From contig NC_018868.3 of assembly GCF_000305785.2 (NCBI RefSeq), forward strand, positions 1 through 64,000: a DNA stretch of 64,000 nt. Direction: 5' to 3'. Made by a program: the position numbers and the translations under genes. Source of the stretch: Simiduia agarivorans SA1 = DSM 21679 (GTDB lineage: Bacteria > Pseudomonadota > Gammaproteobacteria > Pseudomonadales > Cellvibrionaceae). The notes beneath the pieces were generated by a model that was given only the letters and a program-made list of their open reading frames with translations, was not told the origin of the DNA and made no database searches. Positions 34,566 to 47,252 of the stretch are shown here, in pieces (positions within the stretch are counted from its first letter, which is position 1; every line of letters begins with the position of its first letter).

Positions 34566-36180
34566 AGTGCGCCACCAAGGTGGTGAGTTCCTGCGCGGTG
34601 TGGTCCAGCTCGTTGGCGATTTCAGTGGAGCGGCGCGCGCTGGAGTGCGCATTCTGGGCCAGTTCGGCCATGCTGCCTACATTGCGGCTGATTTCGTCTG
34701 ATGCGTAGCTTTGCTCTTCAGCCGCGGTGGCAATCTGGGTATTCATATCCCGGATGCGTGAAACGGCATCGGTAATGGCGCGGATGGAATCGCCTGCGGC
34801 ACCGGCCAGCTCCACGGTCGCGCTGGTTTTGCCCTGGCCGTCGCGCATGGCTCTGACGGCAGTGGCTGCACCGCTTTGAACGGTTTCAATAATCTGTTGA
34901 ATTTCCGCTGTGGATTCCTGCGTGCGCTGGGCCAGGCCGCGAACCTCATCCGCTACTACGGCAAAGCCACGGCCTTGTTCGCCGGCGCGCGCCGCTTCAA
35001 TGGCCGCGTTCAGGGCCAGCAGGTTGGTTTGCTCGGCAATACCTTTGATCACACCCAGCACGGTGCCGACGCTGGACGTATCCTGTTCGAGCTTGTCCAT
35101 GGCAACGGCAATTTTGTCCACTTCGTTTGACAGGGTGTTGATGGCCGCAATGGTTTGTTGCATGACATCCAGACCGGACTTGGCGTTGTTATCGGCAGCC
35201 TGAGCCGCGTCTGCAGCACCGGCGGCATTACCAGCCACTTCTTGCACCGTTGAACTCATCTCGTTAATGGCAGTGGAAACCTGGTCGGTGAAGTGCTCGG
35301 TTTTACCCGTGTGTTGGGCAATTTCGGATGCGGTTTCGTTGATGTTGCCGCTGGCTTCATTCAAGGCCGAGGCGGTTTGTTTAACGGCGGCGATAATGTT
35401 GACGATTTCTGCACGCATGGACTCCAGGTTGCGGGTCAGGTCACCAATTTCGTCCAGCCGATTACTGGCCAACGCACGGCTGAAATCGCCTCGGCCGAAT
35501 CGTTGAATGTCTTTCACCATTTGGTGAATCGGCAAAATGATCGAGCCTTTCAATGTCCACCCGAGCAGTGCGAGGATCACGACCGCAGCGACAATCAGGC
35601 CCATCGCGGCAGTGGTCGCGAGCGCGTCGGCGGCTTCGTCCACCTTGCGCGAGTCACTTTGTACTGCTTGGGCAAGACTGGCTGCGGTTTCATCGAGTAA
35701 TTTGGCGGGCTCACGGTCAATGCCGCGCACCGCCTGATCGCCCACTACCGGATTGAACTCGCTGAACACAAAATCTTCAAAGCCCTTGTTGTAGGCGTCG
35801 TACATTTTTTTGTGGGCATCGCGGAATTGTTCCACCTGTGCCCTGTAGGGGCTGGCACCCATAGCGGTTTCAAGTGCCCGGGCTTTTTCCTGGATGAGTT
35901 GGTGTTTGGTTTTAAACCTGTCCCAGTATTTTTCCCGATCGGCTTCGTCAAATCCTCTGAGCAGGACGTTCTTCCATTCCTGCACCTGAATTTTGAATTC
36001 GTAGTTGATTTCAGAGATGTTGCGTTCGTAGGTCAGCTGCTTGCTGAGCAGGTCCCGATATTCCTGTACTGAGCCATTGAGAGCCGATACAGCAAACTCG
36101 GCCACCAGAAACATAGCCAGCAGACCCGCGCCCACCAAGGACATCAACCGCGCCTGCATACTTGATCGAAGCCAGTTCAT
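34555..36180 (-). CDS. Methyl-accepting chemotaxis protein
   Basis: 541 residues. An N-terminal membrane helix, a helical periplasmic sensor of the four-helix-bundle type (about residues 35-180), a second membrane helix (GLIVAAVVILALLGW), a HAMP domain, and a signalling domain with the conserved hairpin EQTNLLALNAAIEAARAGEQ. It signals through CheW/CheA. ATG at 36180 follows AAAGGGG. A sigma-28 promoter lies upstream. No CheR pentapeptide is seen at the C-terminus. Overlaps the convergent LapG-like gene by 11 bases. Confidence 0.95.
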   Translation of the reverse strand: MNWLRSSMQARLMSLVGAGLLAMFLVAEFAVSALNGSVQEYRDLLSKQLTYERNISEINYEFKIQVQEWKNVLLRGFDEADREKYWDRFKTKHQLIQEKARALETAMGASPYRAQVEQFRDAHKKMYDAYNKGFEDFVFSEFNPVVGDQAVRGIDREPAKLLDETAASLAQAVQSDSRKVDEAADALATTAAMGLIVAAVVILALLGWTLKGSIILPIHQMVKDIQRFGRGDFSRALASNRLDEIGDLTRNLESMRAEIVNIIAAVKQTASALNEASGNINETASEIAQHTGKTEHFTDQVSTAINEMSSTVQEVAGNAAGAADAAQAADNNAKSGLDVMQQTIAAINTLSNEVDKIAVAMDKLEQDTSSVGTVLGVIKGIAEQTNLLALNAAIEAARAGEQGRGFAVVADEVRGLAQRTQESTAEIQQIIETVQSGAATAVRAMRDGQGKTSATVELAGAAGDSIRAITDAVSRIRDMNTQIATAAEEQSYASDEISRNVGSMAELAQNAHSSARRSTEIANELDHTAQELTTLVAHFKV

Positions 36181-36264
36181 GGCAACCCCTTTAGTAATAA
36201 ACACACATTTTTTAATAAGTTTTGATGACTAAAAAGTCACCAATACGGTTTAAGTATATGCAAG

Positions 36265-36291
36265 ATATCGGCAGTTGCCGGTAAAACTTAG
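36265..36291 (-). promoter_or_regulatory. Flagellar sigma-28 (FliA) promoter of the chemoreceptor gene
   Basis: On the minus strand: CTAAGTTT, 11 bases, GCCGATAT. The consensus is TAAAGTTT-N11-GCCGATAA, so 6/8 and 7/8 matches with exact spacing. The leader would be about 78 bases. Confidence 0.75.
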
Positions 36292-36457
36292 GGATTAATC
36301 GTCCGCCGGTCGTGAAAAATTTTGTGGACCGGCAATGAGCGCTGCGAGCGTGTTTGGCATGCCCGTGCGGCGGGTAAACCCCGGGCGCCCATCCGGGGAA
36401 AAAGGCGGTATGCCTGTTGCCTTGAGTGGTTGTTTGCACCGCCAGAACAGGCAGGCG

Positions 36458-36484
36458 AAAAAAAGGGCCGCAATGGCGGCCCTT
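36458..36484 (-). terminator. Terminator of the sdh-suc operon
   Basis: Stem GGGCCGC / GCGGCCC with a four-base loop, followed on the minus strand by seven T, 18 bases past the sucD stop. The rest of 36292-36457 holds only small GC-rich inverted repeats. Confidence 0.9.
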
Positions 36485-36502
36485 TCCTGCAACACTGAAA
36501 AC

Positions 36503-37375
36503 TTACCAGCCGGTAACTTCTTTCAGTGCAGCACCGATGTCAGCCAGGCTGCGTACGGTTTTCACGCCGGCATCTTCCAATGCGGCGAATTTCTCGTCGG
36601 CGGTACCTTTACCACCGGCGATGATGGCGCCAGCGTGGCCCATGCGCTTGCCAGCGGGTGCGGTCACACCGGCGATGTAGGAAACAACGGGCTTGGTCAC
36701 GTTGGCCTTGATGAAGGCGGCCGCTTCTTCTTCCGCTGAACCGCCGATTTCACCGATCATCACGATCGCTTCAGTGGCGGGGTCTTCCTGGAACAGCTTG
36801 AGGATGTCGATGAAGTTGGAACCGGGGATAGGGTCACCGCCGATGCCCACACAGGTGGACTGGCCGAAACCGTAATCGGTAGTCTGCTTCACGGCTTCGT
36901 AGGTCAGGGTGCCGGAGCGCGACACGATGCCCACTTTACCTGGCAGGTGAATGTGACCGGGCATGATGCCGATCTTGCACTCGCCGGGGGTGATCACGCC
37001 GGGGCAGTTAGGGCCGATCAGGGTCACGCCCAGCTCGTCTACCTTAACCTTGGCTTCCAGCATATCCAGAGTGGGGATGCCTTCAGTGATACACACGATC
37101 AGTTTGATACCGGCGTTGGCCGCTTCCAGGATGGAATCCTTACAGAAGGGCGCAGGTACGTAGATCACAGAGGCGTCGGCGCCAGTGGCTTCAACCGCTT
37201 CTTTCACGGTGTTGAATACGGGCAGGCCCAGGTGGGTGGTACCGCCTTTGCCGGGCGTTACACCGCCAACCATCTGGGTGCCATAGGCAATGGCTTGCTC
37301 AGAGTGGAAAGTACCCTGGCTACCAGTGAAACCCTGGCAGATAACCTTGGTATTTTTGTTGATTAATACGCTCAT
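36503..37375 (-). CDS. sucD: Succinyl-CoA synthetase alpha subunit
   Basis: 290 residues, standard length. N-terminal CoA-binding domain ([19 protein letters not shown]) and the phosphohistidine site GHAGAII. With SucC it converts succinyl-CoA to succinate with nucleotide triphosphate formation in the TCA cycle. Its ATG overlaps the sucC stop by one base. Last gene of the sdh-suc unit. Confidence 0.98.
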   Translation of the reverse strand: MSVLINKNTKVICQGFTGSQGTFHSEQAIAYGTQMVGGVTPGKGGTTHLGLPVFNTVKEAVEATGADASVIYVPAPFCKDSILEAANAGIKLIVCITEGIPTLDMLEAKVKVDELGVTLIGPNCPGVITPGECKIGIMPGHIHLPGKVGIVSRSGTLTYEAVKQTTDYGFGQSTCVGIGGDPIPGSNFIDILKLFQEDPATEAIVMIGEIGGSAEEEAAAFIKANVTKPVVSYIAGVTAPAGKRMGHAGAIIAGGKGTADEKFAALEDAGVKTVRSLADIGAALKEVTGW

Positions 37376-38541
37376 TACTTGCCTCCCGCCGCTTTAACAA
37401 CTTGCTGTGCGGCATCGGTCAGGCTGGTGGCAGCGATGATGTTCAGGCCGCTGTCGCTCAGTACCTTGGCACCCAAGTCTGCGTTGTTACCTTCCAGGCG
37501 TACAACCACAGGTACTTTTACGCCCACTTCTTTCACTGCACCAATCACGCCTTCGGCGATCATGTCACAACGCACGATACCACCGAAAATGTTGATCAGA
37601 ACTGCTTCGACGTTTTCGTCGGACAGGATGATCTTGAACGCTTCAACCACGCGCTCTTTGGTAGCGCCACCGCCCACGTCCAGGAAGTTGGCAGGCTGGC
37701 CGCCGTGCAGCTTCACGATGTCCATGGTACCCATGGCCAGACCGGCACCGTTCACCATGCAACCGATGTTGCCATCGAGGGCCACGTAGTTCAGTTCCCA
37801 CTTGGCCGCGCGTGCTTCACGGGCGTCGTCCTGGGAAGGGTCGTGCATTTCCTTGATCTTGGGCTGACGGAACAGGGCGTTGCCATCGATGTTGATCTTG
37901 CCGTCCAGGCAGTGCAGGTTGCCCTGGTCGGTGATCACCAGCGGGTTGATTTCCAGCAGGGCGAAGTCATAGTCCTGGAACATCTTGGCCAGACCCAGGA
38001 AGATCTTGGTGAATTGCTTCACCTGGTCGTTGTTCAGGCCCAGTTTGAACGCCAGCTCGCGCGCCTGGTAGGGCTGTGCGCCTACCAGCGGATCGATGGT
38101 GGCCTTCAGAATTTTTTCGGGTGTTTCTTCCGCCACTTTTTCGATTTCAACGCCGCCTTCGGTGGAGGCCATGAAAACGATGCGACGGCTGGCGCGGTCT
38201 ACTACCGCACCCAGGTAAAGTTCCTGCGCGATGTCGGTACAGGATTCCACCAGAATGCGTGAAACGGGCTGACCCTTTTCGTCTGTCTGATAGGTAACCA
38301 GGTTGTTGCCCAGCCACTTCTTGGCGAAATCTTCGATTTCCTGCTTGGAGCTGACGAGCTTAACGCCGCCGGCTTTACCGCGGCCACCCGCGTGAACCTG
38401 GGCCTTGACTACCCACTTGTCACCACCGATTTCGGTAGCGGCTGCAACGGCTTCAGCCGGTGTTTCGGCGGCAACGCCTTTGGACACCGGGAGACCGTAT
38501 TCGGCAAACAACTGCTTTGCCTGATACTCATGCAAATTCAT
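37375..38541 (-). CDS. sucC: Succinyl-CoA synthetase beta subunit
   Basis: 388 residues, standard length. Begins [21 protein letters not shown]-grasp domain with [16 protein letters not shown], and the C-terminal ligase domain with [15 protein letters not shown]. Binds the nucleotide and succinate; partner of SucD. Separated from lpd by 153 bases that contain two strong hairpins. Confidence 0.98.
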   Translation of the reverse strand: MNLHEYQAKQLFAEYGLPVSKGVAAETPAEAVAAATEIGGDKWVVKAQVHAGGRGKAGGVKLVSSKQEIEDFAKKWLGNNLVTYQTDEKGQPVSRILVESCTDIAQELYLGAVVDRASRRIVFMASTEGGVEIEKVAEETPEKILKATIDPLVGAQPYQARELAFKLGLNNDQVKQFTKIFLGLAKMFQDYDFALLEINPLVITDQGNLHCLDGKINIDGNALFRQPKIKEMHDPSQDDAREARAAKWELNYVALDGNIGCMVNGAGLAMGTMDIVKLHGGQPANFLDVGGGATKERVVEAFKIILSDENVEAVLINIFGGIVRCDMIAEGVIGAVKEVGVKVPVVVRLEGNNADLGAKVLSDSGLNIIAATSLTDAAQQVVKAAGGK

Positions 38542-38630
38542 GATGTCGTTCCACTTTTATGCGATATGCGTTTGTTGGTGCGAGCAAAACTCTGTTCGCC
38601 TCTTCGTCACAATACGCTGTACCTGTGATG

Positions 38631-38675
38631 GTCGGCCGGAGCCGACCCCCTGTTTGCGCGGTGCAATCACCGCGC
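38631..38675. other. Two consecutive hairpins between lpd and sucC
   Basis: GTCGGC-CGGA-GCCGAC (38631-38646) and GCGCGGTG-CAAT-CACCGCGC (38656-38675). Neither has a T tract, so they look like mRNA processing or stability elements rather than terminators. Confidence 0.5.
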
Positions 38676-38694
38676 GCTCTACGCCGTATTGTTA

Positions 38695-40158
<1,464 letters not shown>

Positions 40159-40218
40159 TCAATTCTGAAAAAGTTTAGGGGAGCACCGCTCCCCGAGAAA
40201 TCAGGCTAAAGGGCTAAA

Positions 40219-41436
40219 TCAGATTTCCAGCAGAATGCGTGCCGGGTCTTCGATCATGTCCTTAATGGCAACCAGGAATTGTACGGCATCTTTACCATCA
40301 ATCAGGCGATGATCGTATGACAGTGCCAGATACATCATGGGGCGTATTTCCACCTTGCCGTTCACGGCCATGGGGCGCTCCTGAATCTTGTGCATACCCA
40401 GAATCGCGGTTTGCGGCGGGTTCAGGATAGGCGTGGACATGAGCGAGCCGAACACACCACCGTTAGTGATGGTGAAGGTGCCACCCATCATATCATCCAT
40501 ACCCAGCTTGCCGTCACGGGCGCGCAGGCCGAAGTCGCGGATGGTGTTTTCGACATCTGCCAGGCTCATGTTTTCGGAGTTGCGCAGCACGGGCACTACC
40601 AGACCCTTGTCGGTGGACACAGCCACGCCGATGTCCTGGTAGCCGTGGTAGACCACGTCGTTGCCGTCGATGGAGGCGTTAACGGCGGGGAAGCGACGCA
40701 GGGCTTCGGCCGCGGCCTTCACGAAAAAGCCCATGAAGCCCAGACGGGTGCCGTTGTGGGACTTTTCGAACTGGTCTTTGTATTTCTTACGCAGTTCCAT
40801 CACCGGGCCCATGTCCACTTCGTTGAATGTGGTGAGCATGGCGGTGGACTGGCTGGCTTCCAGCAGGCGCTCGGCAATGCGTGCACGCATGCGCGACATG
40901 GGCACACGCTTCTCGGTGCGATCGCCGGCGGGCAGTTCGATGCCACCGGTGCTGGCCGCGGCGGCTTTAGCGGGCGCTGCGGCAGCCGCAGGAGCAGGTG
41001 CGCCACCTTTCAGGTGATCGATTACGTCACCTTTGGTGACCCGGCCACCCTTGCCTGAACCGGCCACGGCGTCGGTGCTGACGTTGTTTTCGTCGGCCAT
41101 TTTGCGCGCAGACGGGTTAACCAGTTTGTCGTTGCCGGCGGCGGGTGCTGCGGCAGCGGCAGGTGCTTCAGCCGCGGGTGCGGAGGCTGCGGGCGCAGCA
41201 CCTTCTTCCAGACGGGCAATCAGCTCGTTGGAAAGAATGGTTTCGCCTTCGTCCTTCAGGATTTCAGCCAGTACGCCGTCGGCGGGCGCCACCACTTCCA
41301 GAACCACTTTGTCGGTTTCGATATCAACAATCAGTTCATCGCGACTTACAGCTTCGCCGGCTTTTTTGTGCCAGGTAGCGATGGTGCCATCGGGCACAGA
41401 TTCAGGGAACTGGGGTGCTTTGATTTCGATGCTCAT
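40219..41436 (-). CDS. sucB: 2-oxoglutarate dehydrogenase E2 (dihydrolipoyl succinyltransferase)
   Basis: 405 residues. One lipoyl domain with lipoylated lysine in [11 protein letters not shown], an Ala/Pro linker, the E3-binding domain ([14 protein letters not shown]), a second Ala/Pro linker, and the catalytic domain ending in [13 protein letters not shown]. Transfers succinyl to CoA. Order sucA-sucB-lpd is that of Pseudomonas. Confidence 0.98.
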   Translation of the reverse strand: MSIEIKAPQFPESVPDGTIATWHKKAGEAVSRDELIVDIETDKVVLEVVAPADGVLAEILKDEGETILSNELIARLEEGAAPAASAPAAEAPAAAAAPAAGNDKLVNPSARKMADENNVSTDAVAGSGKGGRVTKGDVIDHLKGGAPAPAAAAAPAKAAAASTGGIELPAGDRTEKRVPMSRMRARIAERLLEASQSTAMLTTFNEVDMGPVMELRKKYKDQFEKSHNGTRLGFMGFFVKAAAEALRRFPAVNASIDGNDVVYHGYQDIGVAVSTDKGLVVPVLRNSENMSLADVENTIRDFGLRARDGKLGMDDMMGGTFTITNGGVFGSLMSTPILNPPQTAILGMHKIQERPMAVNGKVEIRPMMYLALSYDHRLIDGKDAVQFLVAIKDMIEDPARILLEI

Positions 41437-41474
41437 TGTTTGTATTCCTTAGCCTTAGCCAATTCGGTTGACCG

Positions 41475-44309
41475 TTACTTAACGGTCAGTGCGTCGTCGA
41501 TGAATTTGTTTTGTTCTTCCAGGTGCAGGGACATGTAGCCTGCCGCCGGTGCTGCCGAAGCCTCACGGCCGGCAAAATTCAGGTAAGCCTTGGGAGACAG
41601 ATCTGAAATTACGCGGCGCATGTGGTGCTGGCTGGAGTACCAGGCACCCTGGTTCATGGGCTCTTCCTGACACCAAACGAAGTCAGTGAGCTTGCTGTAG
41701 GGCTTGAGTGCTGCCAGCAATTCTTCCTCGGGGAAGGGGTAGAGCTGTTCCAGGCGGACCAGTGCCACATCGTCCTGGCCACGCTCCATGCGCGCTTCCA
41801 GCAGGTGGTAATAAACCTTGCCCGAGCACAGCACCACGCGCTTGATCTTTTTGGGGTTGACGGTGGTGTCGGCCAGCACATTGTGGAAGTGGCCGTTGGC
41901 CAGTTCTTCCAATGTGGAGGTGGCCAACTTGTGGCGCAGAATCCATTTGGGGCTCATCACCACCAGCGGGCGACGCATGGGGCGAATGGCCTGGCGGCGC
42001 AGCATGTGGAAAACCTGCGCGGGTGTGGTGGGAATGCAGACCTGGATATTGTGCTCGGCGCACAACTGCATGAAGCGCTCCAGACGCGCGGAGGAGTGCT
42101 CCGGGCCCTGGCCTTCATAGCCGTGTGGCAACAGCATGGTCAGGCCGCACAAACGGCCCCACTTGTGTTCACCCGAGGTAATGAACTGGTCGATCACTAC
42201 CTGCGCACCGTTGGCAAAGTCACCAAACTGGGCTTCCCAGATCACCAGTGCGTTGGGCGTGGTGGTGGCGTAGCCGTACTCGAAGGCCAGTACCGCTTCT
42301 TCGGATAACAGCGAATCGTAAATATCGAAGGGCGGTTGATCGTCCTTCATATTTTGCAGCGGCACATAACGCGCTGCATCTTTCTGGCTGTGAATCACGG
42401 CGTGGCGGTGCGAGAAGGTACCGCGCCCTACGTCCTGACCGGTTAACCGCACGCGATAACCATCGTCCAGAATGGTGGCGTAGGCCAGTGTTTCTGCCAT
42501 GCCCCAATTAATGGGCAGGGCGCCACCCGCCATTTTGATACGGTCTTCGTAGATCTTGGATACCTGACGCTGCACCACGATGCCGTTCGGCACTTCGCAC
42601 ATTTTCTGTGCCAGTTGCTGCAGTTTTTTCATGGGCACGCGGGTGTCGCCTGCGGCGGTCCAGTCGTGGCCGATGTAAGGCGTCCAGTCCACAAACATGC
42701 TCTTGTCCGGCTCGCTCACCAGGCCGGAAGCCACGTGCTCGCCGCGATCGAGCGCTGCACGGTAGTTGTCGGCCATGGCCTGTGCTTCTTCCGCGGTCAA
42801 CACCTTTTCGTTCACCAAGCGCTCGGCATAAATAGTGCGCGTGGTTTTGTGCGAACGGATTTTTTTGTACATCAAGGGTTGCGTGGCCGACGGCTCGTCG
42901 GTTTCGTTGTGACCACGGCGGCGGTAGCACACCAGGTCAATTACCACGTCTTTCTTGAATTCGTAGCGATAATCCATGGCCAATAAGGTCACGAACATGA
43001 CCGCATCCGGGTCGTCACCGTTGACGTGGAATACCGGGGCCTCGATCATTTTGGCTACATCGGTACAGTATTCGGTTGAACGGGCGTCTTCACGGAAACT
43101 GGTGGTAAAGCCCACCTGGTTGTTCAGCACCAGGTGAATGGTACCGCCAGTTTTGTAGGCGCGGGTTTGTGACATCTGAAAGGTTTCTGTCACCACACCC
43201 TGACCGGCAAAAGCCGCGTCGCCGTGAATCACGATGGGTACCACGCGATCGCCGGTCGGATCGGAACGGCGATCCTGACGGGCACGCACGGAGCCTTCCA
43301 CCACGGGAGAAACAATTTCCAGGTGCGATGGGTTAAACGCCATCGCCAAATGGATTTCGCCGCCGGGGGTCATGATGTTGGAGGAAAAGCCCTGGTGGTA
43401 TTTCACGTCACCGGAGGTGGTGACCAGTTTTTTGCCTTCGAACTCGGAAAAAAGGTCGGACGGGTTCTTGCCGAACACGTTAACCAGGGTGTTCAGGCGG
43501 CCGCGGTGGGCCATGCCCAATACGATCTCTTTGGCACCGTGCGCACCGGCACTTTTAATCAGGCCGTCCAGCATGGGAATCATGGCTTCGCCGCCTTCCA
43601 GACCGAAGCGCTTGGTGCCCGGATATTTGGAATCCAGATGGCGCTCAAGGCCCTCGGCGGCGGTCAGGCGCTCAAGAATGTTGAGTTTGATTTCGTTGCT
43701 GAAGCCGGCATTAGAGCGTGAGCTTTCCAGCCGCTGCTGCAGCCACTGCTTCTCGGCGAAATTGGTGATGTGCATGATCTCCGGGCCGATATTGCCGCAG
43801 TAGGTCTTTTCCAGCACATCGATGATTTCGCGCAGGGGCGCTTCTTCTTTGCCCATGAACAAATTGCCGGTCTGGAATACGGTATCCAGGTCGGCGGGAG
43901 TCAGGCCGTGGAAGCTCAGGTCGAGGTCGGGCACCTGCTCGCGTTTCATCAGACCCAACGGGTCGAGTGTGGCTTTCTGGTGGCCGCGGAACCGGTATGA
44001 ACTGATCAGCTGAACCACTTTTACCTGCTTGCGCTCGTGCTCCACGTTGGCGCCGCCAGAACCGGGGGCAGCAATGGGGCGGGCACGGTTTTTACCCAGC
44101 AATTCAAAGTGTTCGCGAATAACGGAGTGGGGCGTGTCCTGAACGTGCACACCATCCACGCGGGGCAGCTGCTCGAAATAGCGCCGCCATTCCTCTGACA
44201 CGGCCTTGGGGTCGTGTAAATAGGTATCGTACAGATCTTCTACATAGGCGGTGTTCCCATCGGAAATATGGGAAGACTTCCTGAGCAGCTCCAACATGCT
44301 TTCTTGCAT
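41475..44309 (-). CDS. sucA: 2-oxoglutarate dehydrogenase E1
   Basis: 944 residues. N-terminal YVEDLYDTYLHDP segment that binds the complex, thiamine diphosphate region with HGDAAFAGQGVV, and the transketolase-like C-terminal domain (GLTMLLPHGYEGQGPEHSSA). Decarboxylates 2-oxoglutarate. ATG at 44309 has AGGTGGG in front; the longer in-frame reading is not family-like. Confidence 0.98.
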   Translation of the reverse strand: MQESMLELLRKSSHISDGNTAYVEDLYDTYLHDPKAVSEEWRRYFEQLPRVDGVHVQDTPHSVIREHFELLGKNRARPIAAPGSGGANVEHERKQVKVVQLISSYRFRGHQKATLDPLGLMKREQVPDLDLSFHGLTPADLDTVFQTGNLFMGKEEAPLREIIDVLEKTYCGNIGPEIMHITNFAEKQWLQQRLESSRSNAGFSNEIKLNILERLTAAEGLERHLDSKYPGTKRFGLEGGEAMIPMLDGLIKSAGAHGAKEIVLGMAHRGRLNTLVNVFGKNPSDLFSEFEGKKLVTTSGDVKYHQGFSSNIMTPGGEIHLAMAFNPSHLEIVSPVVEGSVRARQDRRSDPTGDRVVPIVIHGDAAFAGQGVVTETFQMSQTRAYKTGGTIHLVLNNQVGFTTSFREDARSTEYCTDVAKMIEAPVFHVNGDDPDAVMFVTLLAMDYRYEFKKDVVIDLVCYRRRGHNETDEPSATQPLMYKKIRSHKTTRTIYAERLVNEKVLTAEEAQAMADNYRAALDRGEHVASGLVSEPDKSMFVDWTPYIGHDWTAAGDTRVPMKKLQQLAQKMCEVPNGIVVQRQVSKIYEDRIKMAGGALPINWGMAETLAYATILDDGYRVRLTGQDVGRGTFSHRHAVIHSQKDAARYVPLQNMKDDQPPFDIYDSLLSEEAVLAFEYGYATTTPNALVIWEAQFGDFANGAQVVIDQFITSGEHKWGRLCGLTMLLPHGYEGQGPEHSSARLERFMQLCAEHNIQVCIPTTPAQVFHMLRRQAIRPMRRPLVVMSPKWILRHKLATSTLEELANGHFHNVLADTTVNPKKIKRVVLCSGKVYYHLLEARMERGQDDVALVRLEQLYPFPEEELLAALKPYSKLTDFVWCQEEPMNQGAWYSSQHHMRRVISDLSPKAYLNFAGREASAAPAAGYMSLHLEEQNKFIDDALTVK

Positions 44310-44695
44310 TTTACCCACCTGGTCGATGGGGCATCGTCTAGCTGTGAGGGCTGTGAATGCATCCAATGGCGAACATTGCGCGTACACATTCCCGGACCGG
44401 CGCACCGGTCAAGCGGTTACCCGTTGAAAGCGATGGCGATCCAAAGCTCTCACAGTAGATCGGGCCGAGCCCGACATACCCCTGCTACTTACTAGCAAAT
44501 ACTAGTCATTAACTGGGCGTTCTCTTTTGAAGAAACGCCGTCCTGTTCCTGCGCGAACGCAGATGAAAAATCAGTAGGGCGCCAGCCGCCGGCGGTAATC
44601 CTGCGGTCTGGTGCCTGGGTTCCGCACCTTTTCAGACCAATCCGGTACTCTTTGGTTCCGGGAATGGTGGCAGTATCGCTTGTATTTTCTTATGA

Positions 44696-44723
44696 CTAAC
44701 CCCCAACACGGGTTGGGGGTTAG
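44696..44723. other. 12-bp perfect hairpin in the 448-base sdhB-sucA gap
   Basis: CTAACCCCCAAC-ACGG-GTTGGGGGTTAG. No T tract on either side. The gap (44310-44757) is long for an operon and may hold an internal promoter for sucA, but I cannot name one; no gene is supported in it. Confidence 0.55.
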
Positions 44724-44757
44724 TGCGCTACTACACTCTGGGCTTATCGCCCCGGGC

Positions 44758-45462
44758 TTATACCGCCCGTTGTAACAACATATTGCGAATGTGGCCAATG
44801 GCGCGCGTGGGGTTCAGACCCTTCGGGCAAACCGCCACACAGTTTTGGATGCCATGGCAGCGGAATACGCTGAAGGGATCATCCAGTTTGGCCAGACGTT
44901 CTTCGGTGGCGTTGTCGCGGCTGTCCGCCAGAAAGCGGTAGGCTTGTAACAAACCGGCCGGGCCGATGAACTTGTCGGGATTCCACCAGAAGGACGGGCA
45001 GCTGGTAGAGCAACAGGCGCACAGAATACACTCGTACAGCCCGTCCAGCTTTTCGCGGTCTTCCGGGGTCTGCAGCCGCTCGATGGCGGGCGCAGGGGTG
45101 CTGTTCTGCAAGTAGGGCTGGACCTTTTTGTACTGATCATAGAACTGGGTCATGTCGATCACCAGATCGCGGATCACCGGCAGGCCGGGCAGCGGGCGCA
45201 GAACCAATTTGTTATTTACAACACACTCGGACAAAGGCTTGATGCAGGCCAGGCCGTTCTTGCCGTTGATGTTCATGCCATCGGAACCGCACACGCCTTC
45301 ACGGCAGGAGCGACGATAAGCCAGGCTGGGGTCCTGGGCTTTGATCAGCTCCAGCACGTCCAGCACCATCAGGTCTTTGCCCTGAGTATCCACCTCATAG
45401 GTTTGCATATGAGGGGCTTTGTCGGACTCAGGGTTGTAGCGATAAATTTCAACTTTCAACAT
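44758..45462 (-). CDS. sdhB: Succinate dehydrogenase iron-sulfur subunit
   Basis: 234 residues. [2Fe-2S] ligands in SCREGVCGSDGMNINGKNGL, then CxxCxxC clusters ILCACCSTSCPS and CHGIQNCVAVCPKGLNP for [4Fe-4S] and [3Fe-4S]. Transfers electrons from SdhA to ubiquinone. 17 bases after sdhA. Confidence 0.98.
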   Translation of the reverse strand: MLKVEIYRYNPESDKAPHMQTYEVDTQGKDLMVLDVLELIKAQDPSLAYRRSCREGVCGSDGMNINGKNGLACIKPLSECVVNNKLVLRPLPGLPVIRDLVIDMTQFYDQYKKVQPYLQNSTPAPAIERLQTPEDREKLDGLYECILCACCSTSCPSFWWNPDKFIGPAGLLQAYRFLADSRDNATEERLAKLDDPFSVFRCHGIQNCVAVCPKGLNPTRAIGHIRNMLLQRAV

Positions 45463-45479
45463 ATCTGTAGCTCCCCGAA

Positions 45480-47249
45480 TCAGTAAGTACGCGCTTTGGG
45501 TTCGAACGCTTCCACCGTTTTCGGTGTGAAGTTAACCGCACGCTTGCCCACCGACTTGTCGGTTGGGAAATAAAGGGAGTGACACAGCCAGTTCTGGTCG
45601 TCGCGCTCCTGGAAATCTTCGCGCGCGTGAGCACCGCGGGATTCCTTGCGCTCTTCGGCCACAATGGCAGTGGCTTCCGCAACTTCCAGCAGGTTCTGCA
45701 GTTCCAGCGCTTCGATACGGGCGGTATTGAAGGCGTTGGACTTGTCTGCCAGCGTGACGTTTTCAATGCGCGGGCGCAATTCAGCCAGCTTCTTGATGCC
45801 ATCCTGCATGAACTCGCCTTTGCGGAATACACCAAAGTGATTCTGCATGATGCTCTGCAGTTCTTTACGCAGGGCTGGGGCCGACTCGCCACCGGTCGAG
45901 GTGTTGATTTTGTTCAGGCGCGCCATGGCCGCTTCGATATCGGACTCGCTGGCTTCGCGATGTTCGACACCTTCACGCAGGGCTTTTTCAATGAACAGGC
46001 CGGATGCGCGGCCGAATACCACCAGGTCGAGCAGCGAGTTACCGCCCAGACGGTTGGCACCGTGTACGGATACGCAGGCAACTTCACCACAGGCGTAGAA
46101 ACCGTCAATCACCGAATCGGTGCCGTCTTTGTGGGTCAGGGCCTGACCGTGCACGTTAGTGGGGATACCGCCCATCATGTAGTGACAGGTGGGCACAACC
46201 GGCACGGGTTCTTTCACCGGGTCAGCATGGGCGAAGGTACGCGACAGCTCACAGATACCCGGCAGGCGGCTTTCCAGCACTTCCTCGCCCAGGTGATCGA
46301 GCTTCAGGAACACGTGATCGCCGTCCGGGCCGCAGCCGTTGCCGGCCAGAATTTCCAGCACCATGGAGCGGGCCACGACGTCGCGCGAGGCCAGGTCTTT
46401 GGCATTGGGTGCGTAACGCTCCATGAAGCGCTCGCCGTGCTTGTTGATCAGGTAACCACCTTCACCGCGACAACCTTCGGTCACCAGTACACCGGCACCG
46501 GCAATACCGGTGGGGTGGAACTGCCACATCTCGATGTCCTGTACCGGGAAGCCGGCGCGCAGCGCCATGCCGATACCGTCGCCGGTGTTGATGTGGGCGT
46601 TGGTGGTGGAGGCGTATATACGGCCTGCACCGCCAGTGGCAAATACGGTGGCGCGCGACTTCACGTACACCACTTCACCGTCTTCAATATTGATGGCGAT
46701 GACGCCAACCACAGCGCCGTCCTGGTTTTTCACGATATCGACCGCGAACCACTCGTTCAGGAATACGGTGTTGTTCTTGACGTTGTTCTGGTAAAGGGTG
46801 TGCAGCAGGGCGTGACCGGTTCGGTCAGCGGCCGCACAGGTACGCGCAGCCTGGCCGCCCTTACCGAAATCTTTGGATTGACCACCGAATGGACGCTGGT
46901 AGATGCGGCCTTCTTCGGTACGCGAGAAGGGCAGGCCCATGTGTTCCAGTTCGAACACGGCTTCGGGGCCCACGGAACACATGTATTCGATCGCGTCCTG
47001 ATCACCGATATAGTCGGAGCCTTTGACGGTGTCGTACATGTGCCAACGCCAATCGTCCTGCGGGTCTGCAGAGGCAATGGCACAGGTGATACCACCCTGG
47101 GCTGACACAGTGTGCGAGCGGGTGGGGAATACTTTGGTGATAACGGCGGTTTTATAGCCGGACTGAGCCAGCTGCAGCGCCGCGCGCATGCCTGCGCCGC
47201 CGCCACCGATTACGATGCCGTCAAAAGAAATAGTGCGCATGTTAGCCAT
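45480..47249 (-). CDS. sdhA: Succinate dehydrogenase flavoprotein subunit
   Basis: 589 residues. FAD-binding [19 protein letters not shown], histidyl-FAD site [13 protein letters not shown], active-site [21 protein letters not shown]. Oxidises succinate to fumarate. The ATG at 47249 lies just after sdhD; a second ATG at 47240 is in frame. Confidence 0.98.
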   Translation of the reverse strand: MANMRTISFDGIVIGGGGAGMRAALQLAQSGYKTAVITKVFPTRSHTVSAQGGITCAIASADPQDDWRWHMYDTVKGSDYIGDQDAIEYMCSVGPEAVFELEHMGLPFSRTEEGRIYQRPFGGQSKDFGKGGQAARTCAAADRTGHALLHTLYQNNVKNNTVFLNEWFAVDIVKNQDGAVVGVIAINIEDGEVVYVKSRATVFATGGAGRIYASTTNAHINTGDGIGMALRAGFPVQDIEMWQFHPTGIAGAGVLVTEGCRGEGGYLINKHGERFMERYAPNAKDLASRDVVARSMVLEILAGNGCGPDGDHVFLKLDHLGEEVLESRLPGICELSRTFAHADPVKEPVPVVPTCHYMMGGIPTNVHGQALTHKDGTDSVIDGFYACGEVACVSVHGANRLGGNSLLDLVVFGRASGLFIEKALREGVEHREASESDIEAAMARLNKINTSTGGESAPALRKELQSIMQNHFGVFRKGEFMQDGIKKLAELRPRIENVTLADKSNAFNTARIEALELQNLLEVAEATAIVAEERKESRGAHAREDFQERDDQNWLCHSLYFPTDKSVGKRAVNFTPKTVEAFEPKARTY

Positions 47250-47252
47250 GAA

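Noticed and set aside
45579..47105. 508-codon open frame on the + strand
   Set aside because: Lies wholly antisense to sdhA, whose product is unmistakable. High GC leaves long antisense frames; no ribosome site or recognisable protein.
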